Shown here: positions 16,903-25,475 of the stretch, piece after piece
How the letters are laid out: each line of letters starts with the position of its first letter
Numbering within the stretch: the first letter of the stretch is position 1
Source: Planococcus plakortidis
GTDB lineage: Bacteria; Bacillota; Bacilli; Bacillales_A; Planococcaceae
Assembly (NCBI RefSeq): GCF_001687605.2
Contig: NZ_CP016539.2
Location: 2,448,501 to 2,512,500 of the forward strand
Length of the DNA: 64,000 nucleotides
Reading direction: 5' to 3'
Position numbers and translations under genes: made by a program
Notes under the pieces: model-generated
The model's input: the letters and a program-made list of their open reading frames with translations, nothing else
Told to the model about the DNA's origin: nothing
Databases searched by the model: none

Positions 16903-16937
16903 CAAAATAAAACACCGCTTCCCAGGTAAGGAAGCGG
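16903..16937 (-). terminator. Riboswitch-linked terminator of the thiamine operon
   Basis: CCGCTTCC and GGAAGCGG form a stem, followed on the minus strand by TGTTTTATTTT. It lies between the TPP aptamer and tenA, as expected for premature termination when TPP is bound. Confidence 0.85.
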
Positions 16938-16981
16938 CGATAAAGGTCAGCTTAAGAAATTGGAGAAAGGCTCACAATTCG

Positions 16982-17067
16982 CCCACTTCCCTACGCTGGT
17001 ATGATCCAGATCAGGTTCAAAGGGTCCGGACTCTTGTCCGTCTCAGCCAACATGGCTCCCCTAGTGG
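16982..17067 (-). ncRNA. TPP riboswitch (THI element)
   Basis: On the minus strand the segment carries the conserved aptamer blocks: CTAGGGGAGCC, GGCTGAGA, GACCCTTTGAACCTGATC, and ATACCAGCGTAGGGAAGTGG. The P1 ends CCACT and AGTGG pair. It precedes tenA and a terminator hairpin, so TPP should switch the operon off. Confidence 0.96.
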
Positions 17068-17096
17068 AATAGCGATATTTTTTTATTGTCGGCAAT

Positions 17097-17125
17097 AGAA
17101 TAACATAGCTGGCTTGCGAATTCAA
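17097..17125 (-). promoter_or_regulatory. Sigma-A promoter of the thiamine operon
   Basis: TTGAAT (17120-17125) and TATTCT (17097-17102) on the minus strand are separated by 17 bases, placing the transcription start about 20-25 bases before the TPP aptamer. Confidence 0.65.
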
Positions 17126-17393
17126 AACTTTTCGAAATTAAGATGGCAGGAGTTTTGTTGTTTAATTGGAATTAGCTTGCACTTTTCACCTACTAGTTAT
17201 CCGCAGCCTAGCCTGGGGTTGAGCTTTCCCTCTTAAGCGCGATGCTGCTTTTGGATTTCGTTGTACAGGAAAGTGACTGGGTGAATGGTTTTTGCGATTT
17301 CGTCCGTTTCGGTTTATTTTCTTAGGTAGTCGAAAGTGAAAATGGTTTGGAATCGATTTACTGACACCATGGTATTGTTCTGCCGCTTGCAAG
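17126..17393. other. Gene-free stretch
   Basis: No gene, RNA or clear repeat was recognised in this segment; a long plus-strand frame that starts at 17336 runs through the following repeats and has no ribosome site. Confidence 0.5.
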
Positions 17394-17832
17394 CATTTAT
17401 TTCACATACCCGGCCTTCAATGAACGATGCATTTCGTTTTCACTTTAAAACTAGAGCTGCAGCGAAAGGGGCTGACGCCGGAGGGATCGCGCGGGACTGG
17501 CGAGACCTATATGGCGCAGCCATAAGGGCTCGACGCCCGCCCCTCGGCAAGCATGCCCCTTCAGCGCAAGCTCAAAACTTCTACATTTTTCAGGAAATAC
17601 TGCAATGGTCTGCCTGTTGTAAGCAAGTCTCCATTTCCCACACCCTGCCTTCAATGAACAATGCATTTCGTTTTCATTCTAAAACTAGAGCTGCAGCGAA
17701 AACCGGCGACTCCGGGAGGTATAGCGAGACAATTGAGACCCTGGACTGAGCGTAAGCGAGGGAAGCGGCTCAATGCGAGCCCTCCGGAAAGCGTCCGGTT
17801 GCAGCGCAAGCTCTCCACTCAAAATCCACTCA
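17394..17832 (+). repeat. Two tandem A-type structured repeats
   Basis: Two units about 240 bases apart share a near-identical lead (CCTTCAATGAAC, ATGCATTTCGTTTTCA, AAAACTAGAGCTGCAGCGAAA at about 17410-17465 and 17648-17700). Each is followed by a GC-rich hairpin. The outer stems are AAGGGGC/GCCCCTT (17466-17472, 17555-17561) in unit 1 and AACCGG/CCGGTT (17701-17706, 17795-17800) in unit 2: different sequences, both paired. Confidence 0.75.
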
Positions 17833-17858
17833 AAAAAAGAACCTCCAAAATGGAGGCC
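17833..17858 (-). terminator. Terminator of the HtrA-like gene
   Basis: CCTCCA and TGGAGG form a short stem followed by TTCTTTTTTT on the minus strand directly after the stop codon. Confidence 0.8.
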
Positions 17859-18971
17859 CTAAATTTCTTCCACATATTCAATCTGGTAATCCCCGTACTC
17901 GTCGATCACGATGGTGTAGCGGCGCCGGTGGTCGATCGTTCCGGTTTCGCCATTCGCTTCGTGATAATTGAACACCGCGCCTGCTTCGACGTATGCACGG
18001 TCGCCTTCAATTTCGACGGAACCGACTTCCGGCACAACCGAATCGAACACGCGGCCCTCTTCGGAATACTCCTGTATGACACTGTCCACCGCTTCGACGG
18101 CTTGGCTTCCCGGCATCAGATACGTTGAGTAATAATTGAGCTCCTCGTCATTCATCGAATACGGCAGCAAATCGTAATAAGCTTCGATGAAACTCGACAA
18201 TAAGGCCTCGTCAAAATATGCATCTTTCACGGACGGTTCGACCAATTGGGAGTCGGGCAGCGGGTCTGGGTTGTTCGCCCATGTGTCCAATAAGTCCTTT
18301 TTCAAGTACAGCGGAATGGCATAGCCGATTTCGGGATTGTCTTCAAGCATCACCGAATTGATGCCGAGCACTTTGCCGGTACTTGCATCCAACAGCGGCC
18401 CGCCGCTTGATCCTTGCTTGATCAAGGCGTTCATTTCATACAGATCCGTATAGACGAAGACTTCCGAGAAATCGACGCCGGTATCGGTGATTACCCCTTC
18501 CGTCGCAGTATTCGCCGCGTTTTCAGGGCTGCCGATGGCGATGACGGGCGTGCCGATATCGACGGGTTCCATTTCCTGCTCGAGCGGCTCTTTTCCTGCG
18601 AGTTCTTCAACCCGCACAAGCGCCAGATCCTCATCGAGCGAGATGCCGATCACTTTGCCGGCGAATTCCTGGCCGTCGCTGTTGACGAGTGAGATAAACG
18701 TGGCATCGCGCACGACATGGGCGTTTGTCAAAATGTCGCCTTGGTTATTGTATAAAAAGCCGGACCCTTGCTCGAAATCGGTATAGATCGTGTAGACATG
18801 TGTCTTGGCGTTCGCAATCATCACCGCTTTTTCCTGGGCGGCCGTATCGACCGGTGAATCCGCCTGCCCGGTTTCAGCTTCTTTCGGTGCGTCTGTTTGT
18901 GCCCCTCCGCAAGCTGCGAGGATTATCGCTGCGAGGAACACCGCCAGCCATTGCATCATCCGTTTTTCCAT
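17859..18971 (-). CDS. Membrane-anchored trypsin-like (S1C, HtrA-type) serine protease lipoprotein
   Basis: A 370-residue protein with a lipoprotein signal (VFLAAIILAACGG, lipobox LAAC) and a chymotrypsin-fold domain at about residues 55-230. The catalytic triad is visible: His in LTNAHVVRDA, Asp in DEDLALVRV, Ser in KQGSSGGPLLDA. A PDZ domain is not evident. The C-terminal 130 residues form a separate region of unknown type with an NTF2-like look (VEAGAVFNYHEANGETG). It probably degrades or chaperones misfolded exported proteins at the outer membrane face. Single gene, closed by a terminator. Confidence 0.85.
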   Translation of the reverse strand: MEKRMMQWLAVFLAAIILAACGGAQTDAPKEAETGQADSPVDTAAQEKAVMIANAKTHVYTIYTDFEQGSGFLYNNQGDILTNAHVVRDATFISLVNSDGQEFAGKVIGISLDEDLALVRVEELAGKEPLEQEMEPVDIGTPVIAIGSPENAANTATEGVITDTGVDFSEVFVYTDLYEMNALIKQGSSGGPLLDASTGKVLGINSVMLEDNPEIGYAIPLYLKKDLLDTWANNPDPLPDSQLVEPSVKDAYFDEALLSSFIEAYYDLLPYSMNDEELNYYSTYLMPGSQAVEAVDSVIQEYSEEGRVFDSVVPEVGSVEIEGDRAYVEAGAVFNYHEANGETGTIDHRRRYTIVIDEYGDYQIEYVEEI

Positions 18972-19106
18972 AGTCTCAACCTGCTTCCCTTAATGTGTGT
19001 TCATTATAGCAAGCCATAATTGAAAAAGGAACGACGAAGAGACCTCGCCTAAACCTATATAATTTGGTTTGAATGCCAACTCGCTCTTTTGTTGTTGCGA
19101 ATAGTA

Positions 19107-19143
19107 AAAAGCCGAGGAATGAATGCTTCTTCCCCAGCTTTTT
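19107..19143 (-). terminator. Probable terminator of the secreted nuclease gene
   Basis: On the minus strand AAAAAGCTGGGGAA pairs imperfectly with TTCCTCGGCTTTTT soon after the stop codon at 19154. Confidence 0.6.
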
Positions 19144-19153
19144 CGCCTATTGC

Positions 19154-22100
19154 TTATCTTCTGTTCTTCATCAATTGCCCTTTATTCGTGACGACAGTGT
19201 AATGGCCAAGTTCGTTGACTTCCAATGTGAACGTCGACCCGTTTTTGCTGCCTTGGATGATTTTCCATTTGCCTTTCTCATCTTCGCGTGCACCGAATTG
19301 GATGCTGATGCTTGGGTCTGTTTGGAAACTCAATTCCACAGGTTCCGAGAAGTTCAAGTCTAGTTCTTCACCTTCCACATCCAAAATCGCGATGTCGAGC
19401 TGTCCAGTCAAGGTCGGGCGCATATTCACTTGCTCGGCATCTTCTGCTTGGAGCGAAAGCGTCATGCCCTCACCCGCTGCTTGTGCCAATTGTTGCAAGT
19501 TCGCCGGCGTGAACGTCAAACTGGAATCGTCCAATTGGATGCGCAAATCTTTCCCGCTTTCAACGAGCTCATCGATTGTGCCTTCCGTAAAGTCGATATC
19601 CAGCGCGCCATTTTCGTCGAACTCACCCGCTTCAATGACAGCTGGAATCCCGGAGTAATCAGGATCCGCTTCTTGCTCACCAGGCACTTGCGGTTTATCG
19701 AATGTGATCTGTGCAAGTAGTGGGTCATGATCCGATGCACGCCCGTGCTCTTCCATGAACATCGAGTTGATGTGGACCATGTCCAGTTTTGTGTTGTCCG
19801 CCAAGTTGTTCGTCACCAATAAGTGATCGAGCACTTGGGAATTGCCTTGGTAGTAGTAAGAGAAACGGTCTTCTTCCGGGACATCGTTGACTTTGTTCGT
19901 CAAGATATCGCCTTCTAGCGCTTTAAGGGCTGGCGTGAATTCAAAATCGTTCATGTCGCCAGTAACGACAACATTCAATTCCGGGTTTTTCTCCAATCCA
20001 TCTGCGATAAAGCCGTTGATGGCTTTCGCCAATTCGATGCGCTCGATTTCAGAAGTGAATTGCGGCGGCTGGTTTTGCCCCATCAAGCTTTGATCCCCGC
20101 CTTTGGAGTTCAAATGCGTAGCGATGACGACAATTTCTTCGCCTTGGAATTCAAATTGTGCCGCGAGCGGCTTGCGCGTGTTTGGCATTGCAATTGGCTG
20201 AACGCGTCCAGGGTTCAATTCAAGGTCGCCTTCCGGTGTCCACGAGTTGTCCTGTGTCGCTGTCCCTTTTGTGCCTTCAGCTAATGTAACGCGGTCCGGG
20301 TTGTACAGGAATCCGACGCGGATGTTGCCGCCTGGCTGCCCGCCGTCCTGGTTGTATTCCGGTGCGATGTCGGTCCAAGCGTATGTTGGCCCGCCTGCTG
20401 CTTCGATGTCTGCGATGAGACGTTCATAAGAAGCGGTCGCATCGGAGTTTCCGGAAGTTTCCGGACCATCGTTGTCCTGTACTTCGACCATTGAAATGAT
20501 ATCCGGCGAGTTCAAGTCGTTGACGAACGATTCTGCGATGCGCTGCGCTTTCTCGTCCGATGTGTGGCTCGGGTCTGCAGAGAAGTTTTCGACGTTATAA
20601 GCCGCGACCGTCAGTTTGTCTTCTGCGTTTTCAATCCATGTTTCTTCCGGATCTGTTCCGCCGTCTACAATTTCCGGCACGTCCGTTTCGTCCGTCCAGA
20701 TCTGGTAGTTGCCGAATCCATATCCGAGAACACCGACCGGAGCTTCAGCGAATGTATCGCCTGCTTTAGCGACGACGCCTTCACCTGTCGTGACGGTAAT
20801 GCGTTCCGGGTTGAAATCGTCTTCTTCCAGAAGGATTCCGCCTTGTTTATGGAACTCGTTGTTCGTTGCGTTTTTCGATACTACAAATACTTCACCGTAG
20901 TCTTGCGGCCCGACGATTTGTGCATCGGCTACACCGACACGCATCAATTCAAGCGCTTCCCAGAAATCGATGCCGTCTTCTTCCGGCTGGAATTCCGTCA
21001 AGCCGTCATTTTCGATGTTTTGCGTCGGCGGGAACACATCTTCTCCGATAATGATCGGTTCAGGAAGTTCCGCCGTTCCACTTTTCACGACGTCCGTCGA
21101 ACGGATGCGTGTGAGCGGCAAATCATTGTCACGCATATCGGAATAGCCTTTATAGAACCATTCTTCGACCGTCCCTGCGACTGTTACGACATCCCCAACT
21201 GCAAAACTGCTGGATGCGGATGAACGGTTGACGATGATCGCTTCTGAAGTTTTCCAGTCGCCGTCACCTTCCGTGTCTTGGATGACGAAGTTTGCGCCGT
21301 TATAGAAATGCGTGATGACGCCCGTCACTTCATTGACAGCCACATCTTCATATTTCGAAAAATGGCCTTGCCCTTGGATGTCGCGGATTTTCAAGTCCTT
21401 GGTTTTCAGGACCGTGTACTCAAATGAAAAGACTTCCGATGTTTCGCCTGTCACTGCGATCGCTTTGATCACCGTATCTTGCGTCAGGACGATTGGCTCA
21501 GCATAAACCGCGCTGTCCGTTGTCGGTTCAGATCCATCTGTTGTGTAATAGATCGTTGCATTATCCCACCCGCTTGCGAGCGTGATTTCAGTTCCTTCCG
21601 AGACGACGCCCGGGAAGATATCTGTGTACACTGCCGGCTTGTTGACGAGCTCGAAGCTCTCGAAGCCGAGCGTTTTCACTTGGTACGTGTCGTTGTATTT
21701 CGAAGCGATGCCTGAAAGGTAGATCAAGTCGCCTTCTTTGTATTGTTTCGTGAAGTCCTCGAACGTCAAGCCATTGCGGTTGTCGTTGCGGACGACGACT
21801 TGCTCGCCATTTTCCGCGACGGCCGTAAACTCGAACGTTCCATAATTGTTAACGGCTTTCAAGCCAGTGATTTCGACGCGTTCGATCGAAATACGTTCGC
21901 CTTGAGTCTCTTCGTTGACACCTGCCGGCGAGATTACTTGTACTTCCGGCAATTCATTTCCGGTAGACACGACTTCTACCGTGTTCGGCTGCAATTGAAG
22001 CTCGCCGCTGTATGTAGAAACGGTGCCTTCCAAGCGGACGATATCGCCCGGCGAGACAGTTGCGCTGGATGTGTAGACATAGATGCCCGCTGTCTCATCC

Positions 22101-22660
22101 TGCACGTAAAAAGCGTTGCCGCCCCAGAAGCCCGTTCCGGTTGTCACGGTCGCTTCCACCGAGATCAATTCTCCTGCCGAGTCACGTGCTTCCTGAACAT
22201 TCTCTACAGGCGTTGCCGTCGGTGGCGCTTCGCCTTCAGAGAGAATCGTGTAAGCTGTAGGCGATTTCAAGCCCGGTACTGAGAAGTAAGCTTCCAATGA
22301 ACCGGTGATGGTCACTTCCGCTTTGTAGTTGGCCGGGTTGTCGACCAAGTTCAGGCCAGTGCGTACGGACCCTGATGGCAATTGAACTGACAATATTTTC
22401 GCCGGATCGGTTTCGTCCGGACTGTCAGCTATTGCTAAATTGGTCGCTGAAGTAAACGGTGCCTCTAAATCATAATTGCCACCACTACTAACTACAGTAC
22501 CAACGATAAAGCCCTTCACCGTTGCGGTTCCGGTGTTATTTTCAATGGCTTCTGCAACTGAAATGGTTTCTGCCGCATCGGCTGTCGCCATATATGGCAA
22601 GGCAGCGGATAAAGCCAGTAAAAGACTCAAAAAGACCTTGCTGAACGCGCTTTTTGTCAC
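19154..22660 (-). CDS. Large secreted endonuclease/exonuclease/phosphatase-family nuclease
   Basis: A 1168-residue exported protein starting at GTG 22660 behind AGAGGAGTG. Order: signal peptide (ends near ATADAAE), DUF6359/OB-like beta domain (about 30-145), OB-fold nuclease-associated domains (about 150-340), a chitobiase-type beta sandwich (about 350-410, IYYTTDGSEPTTDS), further OB-like region, then the EEP catalytic domain (about 680-980) with AAYNVENF, MVEVQDNDG, VIATHLNSKGG, VTGDMNDFEF and ASDHDPLLA. The C-terminal 170 residues are of unknown type. It resembles extracellular nucleases such as YhcR in composition, but has no LPXTG or CWB2 anchor. Probable role: degradation of external DNA/RNA for phosphate, carbon and nucleosides. 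Confidence 0.85.
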   Translation of the reverse strand: MTKSAFSKVFLSLLLALSAALPYMATADAAETISVAEAIENNTGTATVKGFIVGTVVSSGGNYDLEAPFTSATNLAIADSPDETDPAKILSVQLPSGSVRTGLNLVDNPANYKAEVTITGSLEAYFSVPGLKSPTAYTILSEGEAPPTATPVENVQEARDSAGELISVEATVTTGTGFWGGNAFYVQDETAGIYVYTSSATVSPGDIVRLEGTVSTYSGELQLQPNTVEVVSTGNELPEVQVISPAGVNEETQGERISIERVEITGLKAVNNYGTFEFTAVAENGEQVVVRNDNRNGLTFEDFTKQYKEGDLIYLSGIASKYNDTYQVKTLGFESFELVNKPAVYTDIFPGVVSEGTEITLASGWDNATIYYTTDGSEPTTDSAVYAEPIVLTQDTVIKAIAVTGETSEVFSFEYTVLKTKDLKIRDIQGQGHFSKYEDVAVNEVTGVITHFYNGANFVIQDTEGDGDWKTSEAIIVNRSSASSSFAVGDVVTVAGTVEEWFYKGYSDMRDNDLPLTRIRSTDVVKSGTAELPEPIIIGEDVFPPTQNIENDGLTEFQPEEDGIDFWEALELMRVGVADAQIVGPQDYGEVFVVSKNATNNEFHKQGGILLEEDDFNPERITVTTGEGVVAKAGDTFAEAPVGVLGYGFGNYQIWTDETDVPEIVDGGTDPEETWIENAEDKLTVAAYNVENFSADPSHTSDEKAQRIAESFVNDLNSPDIISMVEVQDNDGPETSGNSDATASYERLIADIEAAGGPTYAWTDIAPEYNQDGGQPGGNIRVGFLYNPDRVTLAEGTKGTATQDNSWTPEGDLELNPGRVQPIAMPNTRKPLAAQFEFQGEEIVVIATHLNSKGGDQSLMGQNQPPQFTSEIERIELAKAINGFIADGLEKNPELNVVVTGDMNDFEFTPALKALEGDILTNKVNDVPEEDRFSYYYQGNSQVLDHLLVTNNLADNTKLDMVHINSMFMEEHGRASDHDPLLAQITFDKPQVPGEQEADPDYSGIPAVIEAGEFDENGALDIDFTEGTIDELVESGKDLRIQLDDSSLTFTPANLQQLAQAAGEGMTLSLQAEDAEQVNMRPTLTGQLDIAILDVEGEELDLNFSEPVELSFQTDPSISIQFGAREDEKGKWKIIQGSKNGSTFTLEVNELGHYTVVTNKGQLMKNRR

Positions 22661-23030
22661 AAACTTTCACTCCTCTGATAATTTATTGTCATACGCATCC
22701 AGTATACTAAAAAATTGTAAGCGCTTTATTAATAAATTGTAAATTCTAACTTTTTATACCCAAATTACTTATAATAATTCCTTTTTTATCCTTTAAAATG
22801 GTCTTTTAACTAGTTTTATCCCCAGTTGTTTCTATAAGGTAATTCTCAAGACTCACCCCCTTGCCGGATGTGAATTTTTTTGCAACATAATCGGCTAGCA
22901 GACGTCTAAAAGAGAGGTTTCGTGATAAGATAGGGAAATGGAATTGGGAGATAATTGCTCCTCTTATATAAGGAAAGAATACGGTTTTGCGTTTTACCGC
23001 ATAACCAGTTGAAGAAAGTAGGATTTTGTT
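22661..23030. other. AT-rich regulatory region between divergent genes
   Basis: This 370-base region separates the nuclease gene (minus) and the MurJ-like gene (plus). It holds a TATACT -10 element (22701-22706, minus) and the cre-like site described separately; promoters for the plus-strand operon are not clear. Confidence 0.5.
22716..22729 (-). promoter_or_regulatory. Candidate CcpA cre site at the nuclease promoter
   Basis: TGTAAGCGCTTTAT matches 12 of 14 positions of the cre consensus TGWAANCGNTNWCA. It lies where the -35 region of the nuclease promoter should be, given the TATACT element at 22701-22706, a position expected to give repression by glucose. Confidence 0.45.
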
Positions 23031-24557
23031 TTGGGCAGAAAACTCGCACTTACCGGCATCTTGTTTGTTATCGCTTCGCTGTTCCTGAAGGTTTCAGGAC
23101 TGCTCCGGGATATGGTGATCGCCTTCCAATTTGGGGATTCCTATCAATCGGCAGCTTACTTCGCGGCATTCACCTTGCCGAACATGTTCATATTGTTTTT
23201 CACGACAGGCATGAAGAACGCTTTCGTGCCAAGTTTCATCCACGCGAATGCGGATGGCCACGGCTATCATCATTTTTCCCAGATCATCCGCGGGACGATG
23301 GTGCTCGGCTTGATCGTCTCCGTCATCGGCGTACTGGCATCGCCGCTATTGTTGCCGCAGCTATTCCCGTTTTCCAACCTGCAGGCCGATGTACAGGCTG
23401 AAGCCATCAAATTGAGTGTTGGTTTGGCGGTCGTCTTTTTCATCGCCGTCTTCCTCGTTTCATTGAACTCGGTTTACGAGGCCTATCTCGACGCGGAAAG
23501 TAAATTCTCGTTGTCGGTCATCTCGCAGATCATCGTCATCGGAAGCACGATTCTCGGTGCCGTTCTATTCGCAGATGAGCTCGGCGCCTACTCACTCGCC
23601 TTCGGTTATTTGACCGGTGCGTTATTGTCGTATATCATCAAGCGCTTATGGTTCGTCCCGAAAGATAGCCATAAAGTATTCGGCAAGCTCGACTGGGCAG
23701 AAATCAAGCCCTTTTCGATCATTTTCATCCCCGTCGCCATCACGGTGATGGTCGGGCAAGTCAATTTGACGATCGACAATATTTTCGCTGGCTCATTCAG
23801 CGATTCCGCGATCAACTATGTTAACTTCGCAAAAAATATCGTCCATTTCCCACAGGCCATAATCGGCGTGACGATCGGCACGATCATCTTCCCGATTTTG
23901 TCGAAAGCCATTGCGAACGCCAACGAGAAAGGCTTCAAGCAAGGCATCGAGTACGGCTTGATGCTGACGCTCCTGGTTTTGCTGCCTGCCGTTGCGGGAA
24001 TGATGTGGCTGATGGAAGATCTCATCACGATCGTCTATGAACGTGGAGCCTTTACGGCCGACGCGACGGCGGCCACTGCGACTGTCGGCTACCTCTACAT
24101 GGGGTCTGTGCTGTTCTTCAGTTTGCAGAACATCCTGAACAAAGCCTTTTATTCGAAAAAGAAAGGTCACGTCATTTTGCGCATTTCCTTGTTCTCGATT
24201 GCGCTCAATGTCGCCTTGAACTTCCTGTTCATCGCCTTGCTCGACTCGTATTTGGCGATACCGCTCGCCTCATCCGTCATGGCGCTCGTCTATTTCGCGC
24301 TCAACTGGGTGGTCTTCAACCGGACACAAGGCAAGCTCAATACACGTTTCATCGCAAAAGACGCAGCCAAGATTTTTGCGGCGACCACTGCTATGCTATT
24401 GGCCTTGTGGCTCTCTTCAGGAATTCTTGAAGACCTGCACATCTATATCCGATTCGCCTTGACTGCCATCGTTGGCGCCATTGTCTATGTGATCGCGGCG
24501 CTGGCCTTGAAAACGGAGATCGCCCGCTTCCTCATCAGCAAGCTCAGAAAATCATAA
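23031..24557 (+). CDS. MurJ/MviN-family lipid-linked oligosaccharide flippase
   Basis: A 508-residue protein starting at TTG 23031, with about 14 membrane helices in the MOP exporter arrangement. Sequence such as SLFLKVSGLLRDMVIAFQFG and YFAAFTLPNMFILFFTTGM at the N-terminus is typical of MurJ-type flippases. It heads a plus-strand operon with a PIG-L deacetylase, an O-antigen-ligase-like protein and an acetyltransferase, so it may flip a lipid-linked exopolysaccharide unit rather than lipid II. Both roles remain possible. Gaps to the next gene are 15 bases. Confidence 0.85.
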   Translation: MGRKLALTGILFVIASLFLKVSGLLRDMVIAFQFGDSYQSAAYFAAFTLPNMFILFFTTGMKNAFVPSFIHANADGHGYHHFSQIIRGTMVLGLIVSVIGVLASPLLLPQLFPFSNLQADVQAEAIKLSVGLAVVFFIAVFLVSLNSVYEAYLDAESKFSLSVISQIIVIGSTILGAVLFADELGAYSLAFGYLTGALLSYIIKRLWFVPKDSHKVFGKLDWAEIKPFSIIFIPVAITVMVGQVNLTIDNIFAGSFSDSAINYVNFAKNIVHFPQAIIGVTIGTIIFPILSKAIANANEKGFKQGIEYGLMLTLLVLLPAVAGMMWLMEDLITIVYERGAFTADATAATATVGYLYMGSVLFFSLQNILNKAFYSKKKGHVILRISLFSIALNVALNFLFIALLDSYLAIPLASSVMALVYFALNWVVFNRTQGKLNTRFIAKDAAKIFAATTAMLLALWLSSGILEDLHIYIRFALTAIVGAIVYVIAALALKTEIARFLISKLRKS

Positions 24558-24572
24558 GGAGTTTTTCGCATT

Positions 24573-25451
24573 ATGAAACAGGCATTAATGAAAAACGCTG
24601 CGCCGGTGCTGAACCCGGCCATTAAAACGTCCTTGAAACGCTTTTACAAAGCGGATAAGCCGCTCACTCCCCTTGAACGGGCAGAGCGCGTATTGGTATT
24701 CGCGCCGCATATCGATGATGAAACGATCGGTCTCGGCGGGACCATCCGCCGCTATGCCGATACGGGCGCACAAGTCACCATCGCCATCATCACCGATGGC
24801 AAAAACAGCAACGCCGCCCCGGTGGAAGCCGATGCCCTGGCCGAAACGCGCAAGCAGGAATTGCGCTCGATCCAGGATTTGCTTGGCTTTACGGGCGTCC
24901 GTTATCTCGATTATCCCGACAGCGAGATCAAGCATGTCCAATCGAGCGAACGCTTCCAGGAATTGATCGATGAGATCCGCCCCGATACAATCTATACGAC
25001 CAGCTTGATCGATGCGCATCCGGATCACGTCTACAGCGCCCATCTGGTAGCCGATGCTTTAAAGCACACACAACACCAGCCAGAAACCGTCCGCGAATAC
25101 GAGATCAATTGCCCCGTGCCGCCGGAAGAGATCAATTGCATCGTGGACATAACCGATCAGTTCCCGCTCAAACAACGGGCCACCGAAGCATTCAAGAGCC
25201 AAGTGATCGCATTCGACGGGTTTTTGGCACTCGCTGAAATCAAAGCTTCACAGACAAACGATAGACAAGCGCGCTATGTGGAAACCTTCATCGAAAACAC
25301 TCCGCAGCAATTCATCCAGGCGGCCGATCACCTGAAAACCGAAGACCGCCAATATGAAAAGCATTTCAAGCAAGCGAACCGCACCATCACGTTGTGGTGG
25401 GCAATTTTCAAGAATTTGAAATTGAAAAAGGCGATTTATCAAAGCCGCTAA
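24573..25451 (+). CDS. PIG-L (LmbE) family deacetylase
   Basis: A 292-residue protein with the PIG-L zinc-binding motif FAPHIDDETIGLGGTI near residue 45 (PHIDDE instead of the usual PHPDDE) and the second His motif DAHPDHVYSAHLVADAL near 150. Family members remove N-acetyl groups from GlcNAc-containing substrates. The start follows AAGGAGTTTTT and is 15 bases after the flippase gene. In this operon the enzyme probably deacetylates an amino sugar of a surface polysaccharide. It lacks a signal peptide, so it would act in the cytoplasm on a lipid- or nucleotide-linked precursor. Confidence 0.82.
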   Translation: MKQALMKNAAPVLNPAIKTSLKRFYKADKPLTPLERAERVLVFAPHIDDETIGLGGTIRRYADTGAQVTIAIITDGKNSNAAPVEADALAETRKQELRSIQDLLGFTGVRYLDYPDSEIKHVQSSERFQELIDEIRPDTIYTTSLIDAHPDHVYSAHLVADALKHTQHQPETVREYEINCPVPPEEINCIVDITDQFPLKQRATEAFKSQVIAFDGFLALAEIKASQTNDRQARYVETFIENTPQQFIQAADHLKTEDRQYEKHFKQANRTITLWWAIFKNLKLKKAIYQSR

Positions 25452-25475
25452 TTATCAATGCAATTGGAGGACATT

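Noticed and set aside
17336..17749. Plus-strand frame of 137 codons with an internal repeat
   Set aside because: The protein-level repeat simply reflects the two tandem DNA repeats; no ribosome site is present.
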